13,925 nt of DNA. It comes from an uncultured Ruminococcus sp. (GTDB lineage Bacteria > Bacillota > Clostridia > Oscillospirales > Ruminococcaceae). Positions within the stretch are counted from its first letter, which is position 1. Every line of letters starts with the position of its first letter. The DNA lies in the NCBI GenBank assembly GCA_937942105.1, contig CALDFS010000284.1, forward strand, positions 1 to 13,925. Direction: 5' to 3'. Position numbers and translations under genes: made by a program. The notes below the pieces were generated by a model. It was not told where the DNA came from. It did not search any database and saw only the letters and a list, made by a program, of their open reading frames with translations. Below are positions 1 through 6,347 of the stretch, one piece after another.

Positions 1-122
1 CAGCCCTCAACAATGACCTTACCTTCCTTAGGGGATACGGCCAAGACTTTGCCGCGCTTGCCCTTATCCTTACCGGAAAGGATTACTACAGAGTCACCGG
101 TTTTAACATGAATCTTATTCAT
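1..122 (-). CDS. rplX: 50S ribosomal protein L24 (N-terminal 40 residues, cut by window edge)
   Basis: Large-subunit protein L24 binds 23S rRNA early in 50S assembly. Only the first 40 residues are in the window; the gene runs off the left edge. The start [17 protein letters not shown] followed by KDKGKRGKV is the KOW motif typical of L24. The ATG at 122 is preceded by TAAGGAGG about 10 nt upstream, which fixes the start. It lies 15 nt after the rplN stop codon and follows rplN as in the usual S10-spc order, so it is the last visible gene of the operon here. Nothing unusual is visible in the part seen. Confidence 0.95.
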   Translation of the reverse strand, partial: MNKIHVKTGDSVVILSGKDKGKRGKVLAVSPKEGKVIVEG

Positions 123-137
123 AATATCGGATCCTCC

Positions 138-506
138 TTAAAGTACCTCGGGGGCCAAAGACATGATCTTTACGAAATCATTGTCTCTGAGCTCTCTGGC
201 GACTGGACCAAAGATTCTTGTTCCCCTGGGTGTTTTATCTTCTTTGATTATAACAGCTGCGTTCTCATCGAAACGGATGTAGGTTCCATCCTCACGACGA
301 AGACCCTTAGCTGAACGAACGATTACTGCTTTTACAACGTCGCCCTTCTTAACCATGCCGCCCGGAGCTGCTTTCTTAACAGAAGCAACAACGACGTCAC
401 CGATGTTGGCGTACTTTCTGCGTGTACCGCCCAAAACTCTGATACACATAAGCTCCTTAGCGCCGGTGTTATCAGCAGCCTTGAGTCTTGTCTGCATTTG
501 TATCAC
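138..506 (-). CDS. rplN: 50S ribosomal protein L14
   Basis: L14 is a universally conserved 50S protein at the subunit interface, contacting L19 and 16S rRNA. The 122-residue product has the standard family length and the typical signature: a start [18 protein letters not shown], then a central [15 protein letters not shown] region and a C-terminal [10 protein letters not shown] segment. The start codon is GTG at 506, with AAAGGAGGAACTTGCT just upstream; the ATG three codons further in would be too far from that site and would shorten the conserved N-terminus. A 61-nt spacer separates it from rpsQ and holds a small CCTTT/AAAGG inverted repeat near 540-556, longer than most junctions in this operon. 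Confidence 0.97.
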   Translation of the reverse strand: MIQMQTRLKAADNTGAKELMCIRVLGGTRRKYANIGDVVVASVKKAAPGGMVKKGDVVKAVIVRSAKGLRREDGTYIRFDENAAVIIKEDKTPRGTRIFGPVARELRDNDFVKIMSLAPEVL

Positions 507-567
507 AGCAAGTTCCTCCTTTCAGTATTTAAGAAATCTGAACCTTTAAAAGGCTCACCCTACTTTT

Positions 568-834
568 TTACTTAGCCTGCTCAATAACCCTGACGAGGCG
601 CCATCTTTTATCCTTAGAAATCGGGCGGGTTTCCATAATTTCAACCTTGTCGCCGATGTTGCAGGTGTTGTTCTCGTCGTGTGCCTTGAACTTGACTGTT
701 CTTTTGATGATCTTCTTGTAGAGGGGGTGCATAACGTTATCCTTGATGGCAACGACTATAGTCTTATCCATCTTGTTGGAAACAACCTTGCCCACTCTGG
801 TCTTTCTAAGCTTTCTTTCAACCATTTCGCTCAC
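568..834 (-). CDS. rpsQ: 30S ribosomal protein S17
   Basis: S17 is a primary 16S rRNA binding protein of the 30S subunit. The product of 88 residues contains [27 protein letters not shown] and the [18 protein letters not shown] block that are diagnostic of bacterial S17; B. subtilis S17 is 87 residues. I place the start at GTG 834 because an AGAGGAGG site sits 7 nt upstream. The reading frame is open up to a TTG at 852, but that would translate the ribosome binding site itself (Arg-Gly-Gly), so the longer form is rejected. An ATG at 825 is the alternative but is about 16 nt from the site. It starts 18 nt after the rpmC stop codon. Confidence 0.95.
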   Translation of the reverse strand: MSEMVERKLRKTRVGKVVSNKMDKTIVVAIKDNVMHPLYKKIIKRTVKFKAHDENNTCNIGDKVEIMETRPISKDKRWRLVRVIEQAK

Positions 835-852
835 AGTAAATCCTCCTCTCAA

Positions 853-1044
853 TTACTTGGACTCTTGTTCACGAATGAAGGTTTTTACACGAGCAATATC
901 CTTCTTAACAGCCTTAATCCTCATGGGGTTGTCAAGCTGGTTTACAGCATGCTGAAAACGAAGGTTAAACAGCTCTTTTCTGAGGTCTTCCAGCTTATTG
1001 TTGAGCTCTACAAGAGTCATTTCTTTGATTTCACTTGCTTTCAT
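853..1044 (-). CDS. rpmC: 50S ribosomal protein L29
   Basis: L29 is a small helical protein near the peptide exit tunnel, where it helps form the docking site for trigger factor and SRP. The 63 residues have the usual length and the two-helix pattern, with the [16 protein letters not shown] motif in the centre and a [14 protein letters not shown]-terminal helix. The ATG overlaps the rplP stop by one base (TAATG at 1042-1046). Its own ribosome binding site is weak (GGTGGTGAG), so translation is probably coupled to rplP; that part is inference. Confidence 0.97.
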   Translation of the reverse strand: MKASEIKEMTLVELNNKLEDLRKELFNLRFQHAVNQLDNPMRIKAVKKDIARVKTFIREQESK

Positions 1045-1472
1045 TATTGCTCACCACCCGTTTCCTGCTCTTTAGCAACGAACTTGCACTTGATAGGCAG
1101 CTTGTGCATAGCCAAACGCATAGCCTCTCTTGCGGTTTCTTCACTTACGCCGGCGATTTCAAACAAAACCTTGCCGGGCTTAACAACAGCTACCCAGTGA
1201 TCAGGAGTACCTTTACCGGATCCCATACGGGTACCAAGCGCCTTAGAGGTTACCGGCTTGTCGGGGAATATCTTTATCCAAACCTGACCGCCACGCTTGA
1301 TGTAACGGGTCATTGCGATACGGGCAGCCTCAATCTGCTGCGAGGTTATCCATGCGCACTGTGCAGCCTGAAGACCGTACTCGCCGTATGCAACCTTGTT
1401 TCCTCTCATAGCCTGGCCCTTCATGCGGCCGCGCTGCTGCTTACGATACTTAACTCTCTTTGGAAGTAACAT
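1044..1472 (-). CDS. rplP: 50S ribosomal protein L16
   Basis: L16 organises the A-site region of 23S rRNA and joins the 50S subunit late in assembly. The 142-residue product has the standard length (about 140-145) and shows [19 protein letters not shown] at the N-terminus, [19 protein letters not shown] in the middle, the MGSGKG loop, and [14 protein letters not shown] toward the end. The ATG at 1472 overlaps the rpsC stop by one base (TAATG), and its AAGGAGGT site is inside the last codons of rpsC. This arrangement predicts translational coupling from rpsC to rplP to rpmC. Confidence 0.98.
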   Translation of the reverse strand: MLLPKRVKYRKQQRGRMKGQAMRGNKVAYGEYGLQAAQCAWITSQQIEAARIAMTRYIKRGGQVWIKIFPDKPVTSKALGTRMGSGKGTPDHWVAVVKPGKVLFEIAGVSEETAREAMRLAMHKLPIKCKFVAKEQETGGEQ

Positions 1473-2236
1473 TACTTATTACCTCCTTCTTTTCTTTCTG
1501 TTCTTTCGGCTCTGGGTCTGCGATCGTCCCTGCGGCGTGGTCTGTCATCGCCGTTTCTGGGGCGGCGGCGCTTATTGTCGGGTCTTTCCTCTGTCTTGGG
1601 AGCTTCGCCCTTCAAAACCTCGCCCTTGTAGATCCAAACCTTAACGCCGATCTTGCCGTAGGTTGTTCCTGCTTCAGCAAAGCCGTAGTCAATGTCGGCT
1701 CTGATGGTCTGTAGCGGGATGGTTCCTTCATGATAAGATTCGCTTCTTGCGATTTCGGCGCCGCCCAAGCGACCGCCTGCCTTAACCTTGATGCCCTTTG
1801 CGCCAAGCTTCATAGCTCTTGCAATAGCGGACTTCATGGCTCTTCTGAAGGAAACTCTGTTTTCAAGATCCAAAGCAATCTTCTCAGCAACCAGCTGAGC
1901 GTTGAGATCGGGCGACTTAACCTCGAAGATGTTGAGGTTAACGGTCTTGCCGATCATCTTTTCGATCTCAACTCTTAATTTCTCAATAGCCTCGCCGCCT
2001 CTGCCGATAACAACGCCAGGCTTAGCGCAGTGGATATTGATCTTAACCTTGTTTGCAAATCTTTCGATTTCTACCTTGGGAACGCCAGCGGCGTACAGAT
2101 TCTTCTTGATGTAGTTACGGATATTGTAATCTTCAACAAGGGTATCGCCGAAAGTGCTCTTATCTGCAAACCAGCGGGAATCCCAATCCTTTATAACTCC
2201 CACACGAAGACCGTGGGGATTAACTTTCTGTCCCAT
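1472..2236 (-). CDS. rpsC: 30S ribosomal protein S3 with an arginine-rich C-terminal tail
   Basis: S3 lies at the mRNA entry tunnel of the 30S subunit and helps unwind structured mRNA. The N-terminal KH type-2 domain carries the GxxG loop in [10 protein letters not shown] (residues 75-84), and the C-terminal domain has [12 protein letters not shown] and WIYKGEVL. The start [13 protein letters not shown] is canonical, with GAAGAGGAGGT upstream. At 254 residues it is longer than B. subtilis S3 (218). The extra length is residues 211 to 254, mostly Arg, Lys, Asp and Glu with RPR/RRR clusters. Basic disordered tails on S3 are known in other bacteria, so this is a variation rather than a fusion. 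Confidence 0.98.
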   Translation of the reverse strand: MGQKVNPHGLRVGVIKDWDSRWFADKSTFGDTLVEDYNIRNYIKKNLYAAGVPKVEIERFANKVKINIHCAKPGVVIGRGGEAIEKLRVEIEKMIGKTVNLNIFEVKSPDLNAQLVAEKIALDLENRVSFRRAMKSAIARAMKLGAKGIKVKAGGRLGGAEIARSESYHEGTIPLQTIRADIDYGFAEAGTTYGKIGVKVWIYKGEVLKGEAPKTEERPDNKRRRPRNGDDRPRRRDDRRPRAERTERKEGGNK

Positions 2237-2256
2237 AGTTTACCTCCTCTTCCGAC

Positions 2257-2589
2257 TTATTCCTTCTCGGCGAGAACTACCGTTACATGCGAAGTTCTCT
2301 TAAGAATTCTGTGACCTCTGCCCTTGGATACTGCTCTCATTCTCTTAATAATCGGTCCCGGGCAAACATAGCAGGTCTTAACATAAAGATTGTTCTTATC
2401 CATATCAAGGACCTCTGCGTTTGCGGCAGCCGAATTAAGAAGCTTTTCCAAATATTCGCAGGCAGCCTTGGGGGTGTGCTTAACTATAGCAAGCGCTGTC
2501 TCCAAGTCCTTTCCTCTTATAAGATTGAGAACAATCTCAACCTTGCGAGGAGCAATGCGCGCAGTTCTTAATACTGCTCTTGCTTCCAT
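2257..2589 (-). CDS. rplV: 50S ribosomal protein L22
   Basis: L22 lines the nascent-chain exit tunnel, and its long beta-hairpin forms part of the constriction where macrolides bind. The 110-residue product has the family length and typical blocks: RTARIAPRKVEIVLNLIRGK at the N-terminus, LLNSAAANAE in the centre, and the hairpin with KRMRAVSKGRGHRILKRTSH at residues 82 to 101. No deletion in the hairpin is visible, so there is no sign of a macrolide-resistance change. AAAGGAGGAAATAACAA precedes the ATG at 2589. It lies 20 nt before rpsC in the operon. Confidence 0.98.
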   Translation of the reverse strand: MEARAVLRTARIAPRKVEIVLNLIRGKDLETALAIVKHTPKAACEYLEKLLNSAAANAEVLDMDKNNLYVKTCYVCPGPIIKRMRAVSKGRGHRILKRTSHVTVVLAEKE

Positions 2590-2610
2590 TTGTTATTTCC
2601 TCCTTTCGGC

Positions 2611-2892
2611 CTACTTACCGTTATTGGATGTCTTGGAACCGGCATGACCCTTAAAGGTTCTTGTCGGAGCGAACTCACCCAATCTATGTCCTACCATATC
2701 CTCAGTAACATATACCGGAACGTGCTTGCGTCCGTCGTGGACGGCAAATGTATGACCAACGAAATCAGGGAAGATAACCGACGCGCGGCTCCAAGTCTTA
2801 ATAGCCTTCTTTTCACCTGTTTCGTTCATGGCAACGACTTTCTTGTAAAGGGATTCCTGAACGTATGGTCCCTTCTTAATGCTTCTACCCAT
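2611..2892 (-). CDS. rpsS: 30S ribosomal protein S19
   Basis: S19 sits in the head of the 30S subunit and forms a complex with S13 near the A-site tRNA. The 93-residue product has the normal length and shows [11 protein letters not shown], the [25 protein letters not shown] block and the [18 protein letters not shown] signature. The start ATG at 2892 follows GAAAGGAGGCAGATGAATA. It lies between rplB and rplV with spacers of 22 and 21 nt, the order expected for the S10 operon. Confidence 0.98.
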   Translation of the reverse strand: MGRSIKKGPYVQESLYKKVVAMNETGEKKAIKTWSRASVIFPDFVGHTFAVHDGRKHVPVYVTEDMVGHRLGEFAPTRTFKGHAGSKTSNNGK

Positions 2893-2914
2893 TATTCATC
2901 TGCCTCCTTTCAAA

Positions 2915-3748
2915 TTACTTGGCGTTGCGGCGCTTTACAATGAACTTATCGGAGCGGTTGTGCTTTGCTCTTGTCTTATAGCCCATTGTAGGCTTGCCCC
3001 AAGGAGTAACAGGGGAGGGATGTCCAACGGGAGATTTGCCTTCACCACCACCATGAGGGTGATCGCAGGGGTTCATGACAGATCCTCTTACGTGGGGTCT
3101 AACGCCCATGTGGCGCTTTCTGCCCGCCTTGCCCAGGTGAACGTTTTCGTGGTCGATGTTTCCGACCTGACCGATTGTCGCCATGCAGTTTGCGGGGATA
3201 TAGCGCATTTCGCCGGAGGGAAGTCTGACCAAAACTCTCTCGTCCTCTCTGCCCATGAGCTGCGCCATATTGCCGGCGGATCTAACGAGCTGAGCGCCCT
3301 TACCGGGGTAAAGCTCAATATTGTGGATAAATGTACCAACAGGGATGTTGATAAGGGGAAGAGCGTTGCCGGGCTTGATATCGGCGCCGGTTCCTGCACA
3401 GATTGTATCGCCAACGTTTAAGCCGTTGGGAGCCAAAATGTATCTCTTCTCGCCGTCCTCGTACTTAACAAGAGCGATATGAGCGCTGCGGTTGGGGTCG
3501 TACTCTAAGCTGAGAACGGTTGCGTTCATGTCAAGTTTGTTTCTCTTGAAGTCGATTACACGGTATTTTCTTCTTTCGCCGCCGCCGTGATGACGAACGG
3601 TGATTCTGCCATAGCTGTTTCTGCCGGAGGTCTTTCTCATGGGTTCGAGAAGGCTTCTCTCCGGAGCGACCTTAGACAAACCGCTGTAGTCGGTAACAGT
3701 CATACCTCTGCGGCCGTTTGTGGTCGGCTTATAGCTCTTTATAGCCAT
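2915..3748 (-). CDS. rplB: 50S ribosomal protein L2
   Basis: L2 is one of the most conserved 50S proteins and is needed for subunit association and for peptidyl-transferase centre structure. The 277-residue product matches the family length. Diagnostic parts include [16 protein letters not shown] near residue 43, the [19 protein letters not shown] block, and the [12 protein letters not shown] motif containing the conserved functional histidine, followed by [10 protein letters not shown] and the basic C-terminus. AAGGAGTGAATAAAC precedes the ATG at 3748. Unlike most genes of this operon it is separated from its upstream neighbour rplW by about 125 nt with several hairpins (described separately). 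Confidence 0.98.
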   Translation of the reverse strand: MAIKSYKPTTNGRRGMTVTDYSGLSKVAPERSLLEPMRKTSGRNSYGRITVRHHGGGERRKYRVIDFKRNKLDMNATVLSLEYDPNRSAHIALVKYEDGEKRYILAPNGLNVGDTICAGTGADIKPGNALPLINIPVGTFIHNIELYPGKGAQLVRSAGNMAQLMGREDERVLVRLPSGEMRYIPANCMATIGQVGNIDHENVHLGKAGRKRHMGVRPHVRGSVMNPCDHPHGGGEGKSPVGHPSPVTPWGKPTMGYKTRAKHNRSDKFIVKRRNAK

Positions 3749-3776
3749 GTTTATTCACTCCTTATTCTGGTTTTGC

Positions 3777-3866
3777 GGGATGCTTGCATCCCATACATAC
3801 CCCCGGATTCTTAATTAAACCGGGGCTTTTGCCGGAATGTGCGGCTTGTTTCAGCCGCAGGCTCCG
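3777..3866 (-). promoter_or_regulatory. Structured rplW-rplB intercistronic spacer with three stem-loops
   Basis: The 125-nt gap between the rplW stop (3874) and the rplB start (3748) contains three stem-loops in the transcript. In transcript order they are: 3833-3866 (TGCGGCT/AGCCGCA, 7 bp at 3840-3859, enclosed by an outer CGGA/TCCG stem across a 3x3 internal loop); 3801-3825 (CCCCGG/CCGGGG, 13-nt loop containing TTAATTAA); and 3777-3792 (GGGATG/CATCCC with a 4-nt loop). None is followed by a U-tract, so they are not ordinary terminators. They may be RNA processing, stability or protein-binding sites. The structures are seen in the sequence; the function is unknown. Confidence 0.6.
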
Positions 3867-3873
3867 CATCTTA

Positions 3874-4170
3874 TCAGATCATGCCGTCGAAGAAGGCGAT
3901 GGTCTTGGAGCCCTCGGCAAGTGTTACGATAGCCTTTTTCCAGTTGGGAGTTCTGCCTTCGTTTCTTCCCATTCTGCGATAGCGGCCTCTTACCCTCATA
4001 GTGTTTACGCTTGCTACCTGAACGCCGAAGATTTCCTCAACGGCTTTCTTTATCTCGATCTTGTTTGCAGAGAGCGCAACTCTGAAGGTGTATTTACCGG
4101 ACTGTAAATCAGCCATAGAGGCTTCGGTTACAACCGGCTTCAAAATAATGTCTTGAGCAGTTTTAGTCAT
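3874..4170 (-). CDS. rplW: 50S ribosomal protein L23
   Basis: L23 is at the exit tunnel and is the main docking protein for trigger factor and SRP. The 98-residue product has the family length, with DIILKPVVTEAS at the N-terminus, GKYTFRVALSANKIEIKKAVEEIFGV in the centre and the extended loop VRGRYRRMGRNEGRTPNWKKA toward the end. The ATG at 4170 shares one base with the rplD stop codon (TAATG), and its GAGGAGGT site is in the last codons of rplD, so the two are probably translationally coupled. Confidence 0.98.
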   Translation of the reverse strand: MTKTAQDIILKPVVTEASMADLQSGKYTFRVALSANKIEIKKAVEEIFGVQVASVNTMRVRGRYRRMGRNEGRTPNWKKAIVTLAEGSKTIAFFDGMI

Positions 4171-4793
4171 TAGCAGTAAACCTCCTCAATCTTTGCAACG
4201 GCGTCTGTAACGACGATGAACTTATCGCAGTTCAGAATGTCGTAAACATTCAGGGTGTTGACAAGCGTAGTCTTAACGCCGGGAATGTTTCTTGCACTCT
4301 TGATAACCTTCTCATCAACAGCAGGCATTACGATAAGTGCCTTGCCCTCTGCGCCCAGAGCCTTGAGCATTTCAACAACGCTCTTGGTCTTGATTTCCTC
4401 CAGCGGGATATCCTTTAAAACAACAACGTCGTTATCGGAAAGCTTTGAGGAAAGAGCGGACTTCATAGCAAGTCTTCTTACCTTTTTGTTGATGGTGTAT
4501 CTGTAGCTGCGGGGCTTGGGTCCCAAAGCGATACCGCCGTGTACCCACTGAGGAGCTCTTGTAGAGCCCTGTCTTGCATGACCTGTGCCCTTCTGTCTCC
4601 AGGGCTTTCTTCCGCCGCCGGAAACCTCGGTTCTTGTAAGAGTGGACTGTGTGCCCTGTCTCTGATTAGCCAGATAGTTAACTACCATAGCGTGCATTGC
4701 ACTAACGCTGGGTTCTATTCCCCATACTGCGTCGTTAAGCTCAGTGTCAGCAACTACATTGCCTTTAATATCATAAACGGAAACCTTAGACAT
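4170..4793 (-). CDS. rplD: 50S ribosomal protein L4
   Basis: L4 binds domain I of 23S rRNA; its long loop reaches the exit-tunnel constriction opposite L22. The 207-residue product has the family length. The tunnel loop is seen at about residues 45 to 105, with TRTEVSGGGRKPWRQKGTGH, ARQGSTRAPQWVHGG and GPKPRSY. In E. coli L4 also represses its own operon by binding the S10 leader; whether this protein does so here is unknown, but it makes the long leader upstream of rpsJ worth attention. AAGGAGGAAGTAACCA precedes the ATG at 4793, 19 nt after the rplC stop. Confidence 0.98.
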   Translation of the reverse strand: MSKVSVYDIKGNVVADTELNDAVWGIEPSVSAMHAMVVNYLANQRQGTQSTLTRTEVSGGGRKPWRQKGTGHARQGSTRAPQWVHGGIALGPKPRSYRYTINKKVRRLAMKSALSSKLSDNDVVVLKDIPLEEIKTKSVVEMLKALGAEGKALIVMPAVDEKVIKSARNIPGVKTTLVNTLNVYDILNCDKFIVVTDAVAKIEEVYC

Positions 4794-4812
4794 TGGTTAC
4801 TTCCTCCTTCCA

Positions 4813-5448
4813 CTAAGCCTTCTTAACACTGTTTATAACGGTAACGATACCGTTCTTGGGACCCGGAATAGCTCCCTTTACAGCGATAAGATTATTTTCA
4901 GCGTCTACCCTTACTACCTCTAAGTTCTGGATAGTAACTCTTTCGGCACCTAAGTGACCGGGCATTCCCTTGCCCTTGAAGATTCTCGAAGGGCTGGAGC
5001 AAGCGCCCATTGAACCCGCATGGCGGTGAACAGGACCTGTACCGTGAGTTTCCTTTAATCTGTGATTGTTCCAGCGCTTGATGGTGCCGGCGAAGCCTTT
5101 ACCCTTGCTGGTGCCGCAAACGTCTACATAATCGCCCTCGGCAAATACATCTGCCTTAACGATATCGCCTACGTTTACGCCTTCCATGCTGTCAAGTCTG
5201 AATTCCTTAAGGGTTTTCTTCAGGGCGACGTCCGCCTTTTTGAAATGACCCGTAAGAGGCTTTTTAAGGCTCTTTGCAGTAGCGTCTCCGAAGCCGTACT
5301 GAGCGGCGTCGTAACCGTCGTTAGCGGCGGTTTTGAGCTGAACTACTACGCAGGGACCTGCCTCGATAACCGAAACCGGAATTACCTTGCCGGCTTCGTC
5401 GAAGATCTGAGTCATACCGATCTTCTTTCCGATGATGGCTTTCTTCAT
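4813..5448 (-). CDS. rplC: 50S ribosomal protein L3
   Basis: L3 binds the 3' end of 23S rRNA, starts 50S assembly and extends a loop toward the peptidyl-transferase centre. The 211-residue product has the family length. Visible signatures are [20 protein letters not shown], the [14 protein letters not shown] block, the loop from [20 protein letters not shown] into [12 protein letters not shown], and NLEVVRVD. The position equivalent to the methylated glutamine of E. coli L3 appears to be histidine (MPGHLG), which would rule out that modification; this is an alignment by eye. AATAGGAGGAAAACCAA precedes the ATG at 5448. A 95-nt spacer with hairpins separates it from rpsJ. Confidence 0.98.
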   Translation of the reverse strand: MKKAIIGKKIGMTQIFDEAGKVIPVSVIEAGPCVVVQLKTAANDGYDAAQYGFGDATAKSLKKPLTGHFKKADVALKKTLKEFRLDSMEGVNVGDIVKADVFAEGDYVDVCGTSKGKGFAGTIKRWNNHRLKETHGTGPVHRHAGSMGACSSPSRIFKGKGMPGHLGAERVTIQNLEVVRVDAENNLIAVKGAIPGPKNGIVTVINSVKKA

Positions 5449-5473
5449 TTGGTTTTCCTCCTATTGGTTATTG

Positions 5474-5534
5474 GTCGGTCTTGCCGACATGACCTGTAAG
5501 CTTGATTTCGCTGAGAAATCGGTAATGCGATTTC
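5474..5534 (-). promoter_or_regulatory. rpsJ-rplC spacer with mutually exclusive hairpins
   Basis: The 95-nt gap between rpsJ and rplC contains, in transcript order, GAAATCG-CATTAC-CGATTTC (5515-5534, 7 bp). A second GAAATC copy at 5504-5509 could instead pair with the same GATTTC at 5515-5520 around a 5-nt loop. The two hairpins use the same strand and cannot form together. Further down, GTCGG-CAAGA-CCGAC (5474-5488, 5 bp) sits about 15 nt before the rplC ribosome binding site. No U-tract follows either hairpin, so a translational or processing role is more likely than termination. Function is inference. Confidence 0.5.
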
Positions 5535-5543
5535 TTTAGGAGA

Positions 5544-5858
5544 TTACTTGATCTCCATTACGATATCAACGCCGGCAGGAAGCTCAAGATTCTGCAAAGC
5601 TGCAGTAGTGTCGTTGGTGGGGTGCAGAACATCGATAAGTCTTTTGTGAGTTCTCATTTCGAACTGCTCACGGCTGTCCTTATTGACGTGAACGGAACGG
5701 AGGATGGTGATTATCTCCTTATCCGTGGGGAGCGGAATGGGGCCTGAAACCTTTGCGCCGCTTCTCTTTGCCGCCTCAACGATCTTAGCGGCTGCTGCAT
5801 CTACATTCGAGTGCTCATAGCCCTTGATCTTGATCCTGATTTTTTCATTGACTGCCAT
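5544..5858 (-). CDS. rpsJ: 30S ribosomal protein S10 (NusE)
   Basis: S10 is a 30S head protein and, as NusE, partners NusB in transcription antitermination and NusG in transcription-translation coupling. The 104-residue product is the standard length and contains [17 protein letters not shown], the GPIPLPT segment, [18 protein letters not shown] and the C-terminal [12 protein letters not shown]. The ATG at 5858 follows AAGGAGGCGCTTTAAAAA. It is the first gene of the operon, behind a promoter at 6233-6261 and a long hairpin-rich leader. No rpsL, rpsG, fusA or tuf gene lies upstream, although these often precede rpsJ in Firmicutes. Confidence 0.98.
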   Translation of the reverse strand: MAVNEKIRIKIKGYEHSNVDAAAAKIVEAAKRSGAKVSGPIPLPTDKEIITILRSVHVNKDSREQFEMRTHKRLIDVLHPTNDTTAALQNLELPAGVDIVMEIK

Positions 5859-6226
5859 TTTTTAAAGCGCCTCCTTATGTTTTTTTGCTTGGGGGCAACC
5901 GGCTTGTTTTCTTGATTTGCAAGCCTTTCTGTTTTTTAACACGCTTCCGTGCGTTTCATGCATCCTCATAAAAATAACCGAAAAACGCAGGGTTTAAGAC
6001 CGCTTCGGTTTTTCGGACACATAATACCGCACGATATTAATACGCACATTTAGACACAGCAGATTCAATGCCATAAAAGCACAAAACCCCGCTGTTCGCA
6101 AGATGCTAAAGCACATACCGTGTTGTTATTACAGTCGCCCGGTTTAAAATCGGACATACTCGGCTGAAATTACCCGGCACACAGCCGGCAACCTTCAGCT
6201 TCATCGCATATCTTTGCAGTCACGCA
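5859..6226 (-). promoter_or_regulatory. Long structured 5' leader of the S10 operon
   Basis: This gene-free stretch of about 365 nt runs from the predicted transcription start (near 6226) to rpsJ. Hairpins seen by eye, in transcript order: CGGCTG/CAGCCG (6161-6187); GTGC-TTTA-GCAT (6103-6114); a similar GTGC-TTTTATG-GCAT (6068-6082) enclosed by ACAGC/GCTGT (6056-6095); AATATC-GTGC-GGTATT (6023-6038); the terminator-like hairpin listed separately (5969-6016); and GGCTTG/CAAGCC (5901-5925). Length and hairpin density suggest an autoregulatory r-protein leader. E. coli S10 operon is controlled by L4 through its leader, and S10 leader motifs have been predicted in Clostridia; I cannot match this sequence to either without a covariance search. 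Confidence 0.6.
5969..6016 (-). terminator. Terminator-like hairpin inside the rpsJ leader (candidate attenuator)
   Basis: In the transcript CCGAAAAAC (6008-6016) pairs perfectly with GTTTTTCGG (5978-5986), a 9-bp stem. The 21-nt loop can form an inner GCGGT/ACC..GC stem. The stem is followed at once by TTATTTTTA. This is the layout of an intrinsic terminator placed about 110 nt before rpsJ and about 210 nt after the predicted start. Stem GC content is moderate (5 of 9 pairs are A-U) and the U-tract has an A interruption, so it would be a weak, regulable site rather than an efficient stop. Confidence 0.5.
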
Positions 6227-6232
6227 AGATAT

Positions 6233-6261
6233 ATGATAACACGAAAATGCGCCATTTGCAA
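6233..6261 (-). promoter_or_regulatory. SigA-type promoter of the S10 operon
   Basis: The minus strand reads TTGCAA (-35, 6256-6261), a 17-nt spacer, and TATCAT (-10, 6233-6238) preceded by TGT, an extended -10. The predicted start is near 6226. It is the only convincing promoter in the 489-nt gap upstream of rpsJ. Its spacer is almost identical to that of the divIC promoter at 8099-8128. Confidence 0.7.
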
Positions 6262-6347
6262 GCGTTTTGCGAAATTTGCGGGAATTTTTGGCGTAGAATT
6301 TCAGAAAATTTTTATCTTCTTTTTTGTGAAATATATACAATTTACGG

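Noticed and set aside
540..556. Inverted repeat CCTTT/AAAGG in the rpsQ-rplN spacer as a regulatory hairpin
   Set aside because: The loop would be too small for a stable stem, and AT-rich repeats of this size arise by chance.
835..852. N-terminal extension of rpsQ from a TTG at 852
   Set aside because: It would translate the AGAGGAGG ribosome binding site itself; GTG 834 has that site at 7 nt and gives the normal S17 length.
679..1200. 173-codon plus-strand frame opposite rpsQ, rpmC and rplP
   Set aside because: It is antisense to three strongly conserved ribosomal genes, without a ribosome binding site or recognisable protein pattern.
5859..6226. T-box or metabolite riboswitch in the rpsJ leader
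   Set aside because: I looked for a T-box TGGNACCGCG-type element and for common riboswitch core motifs and saw none; a ribosomal-protein leader is the better idea.
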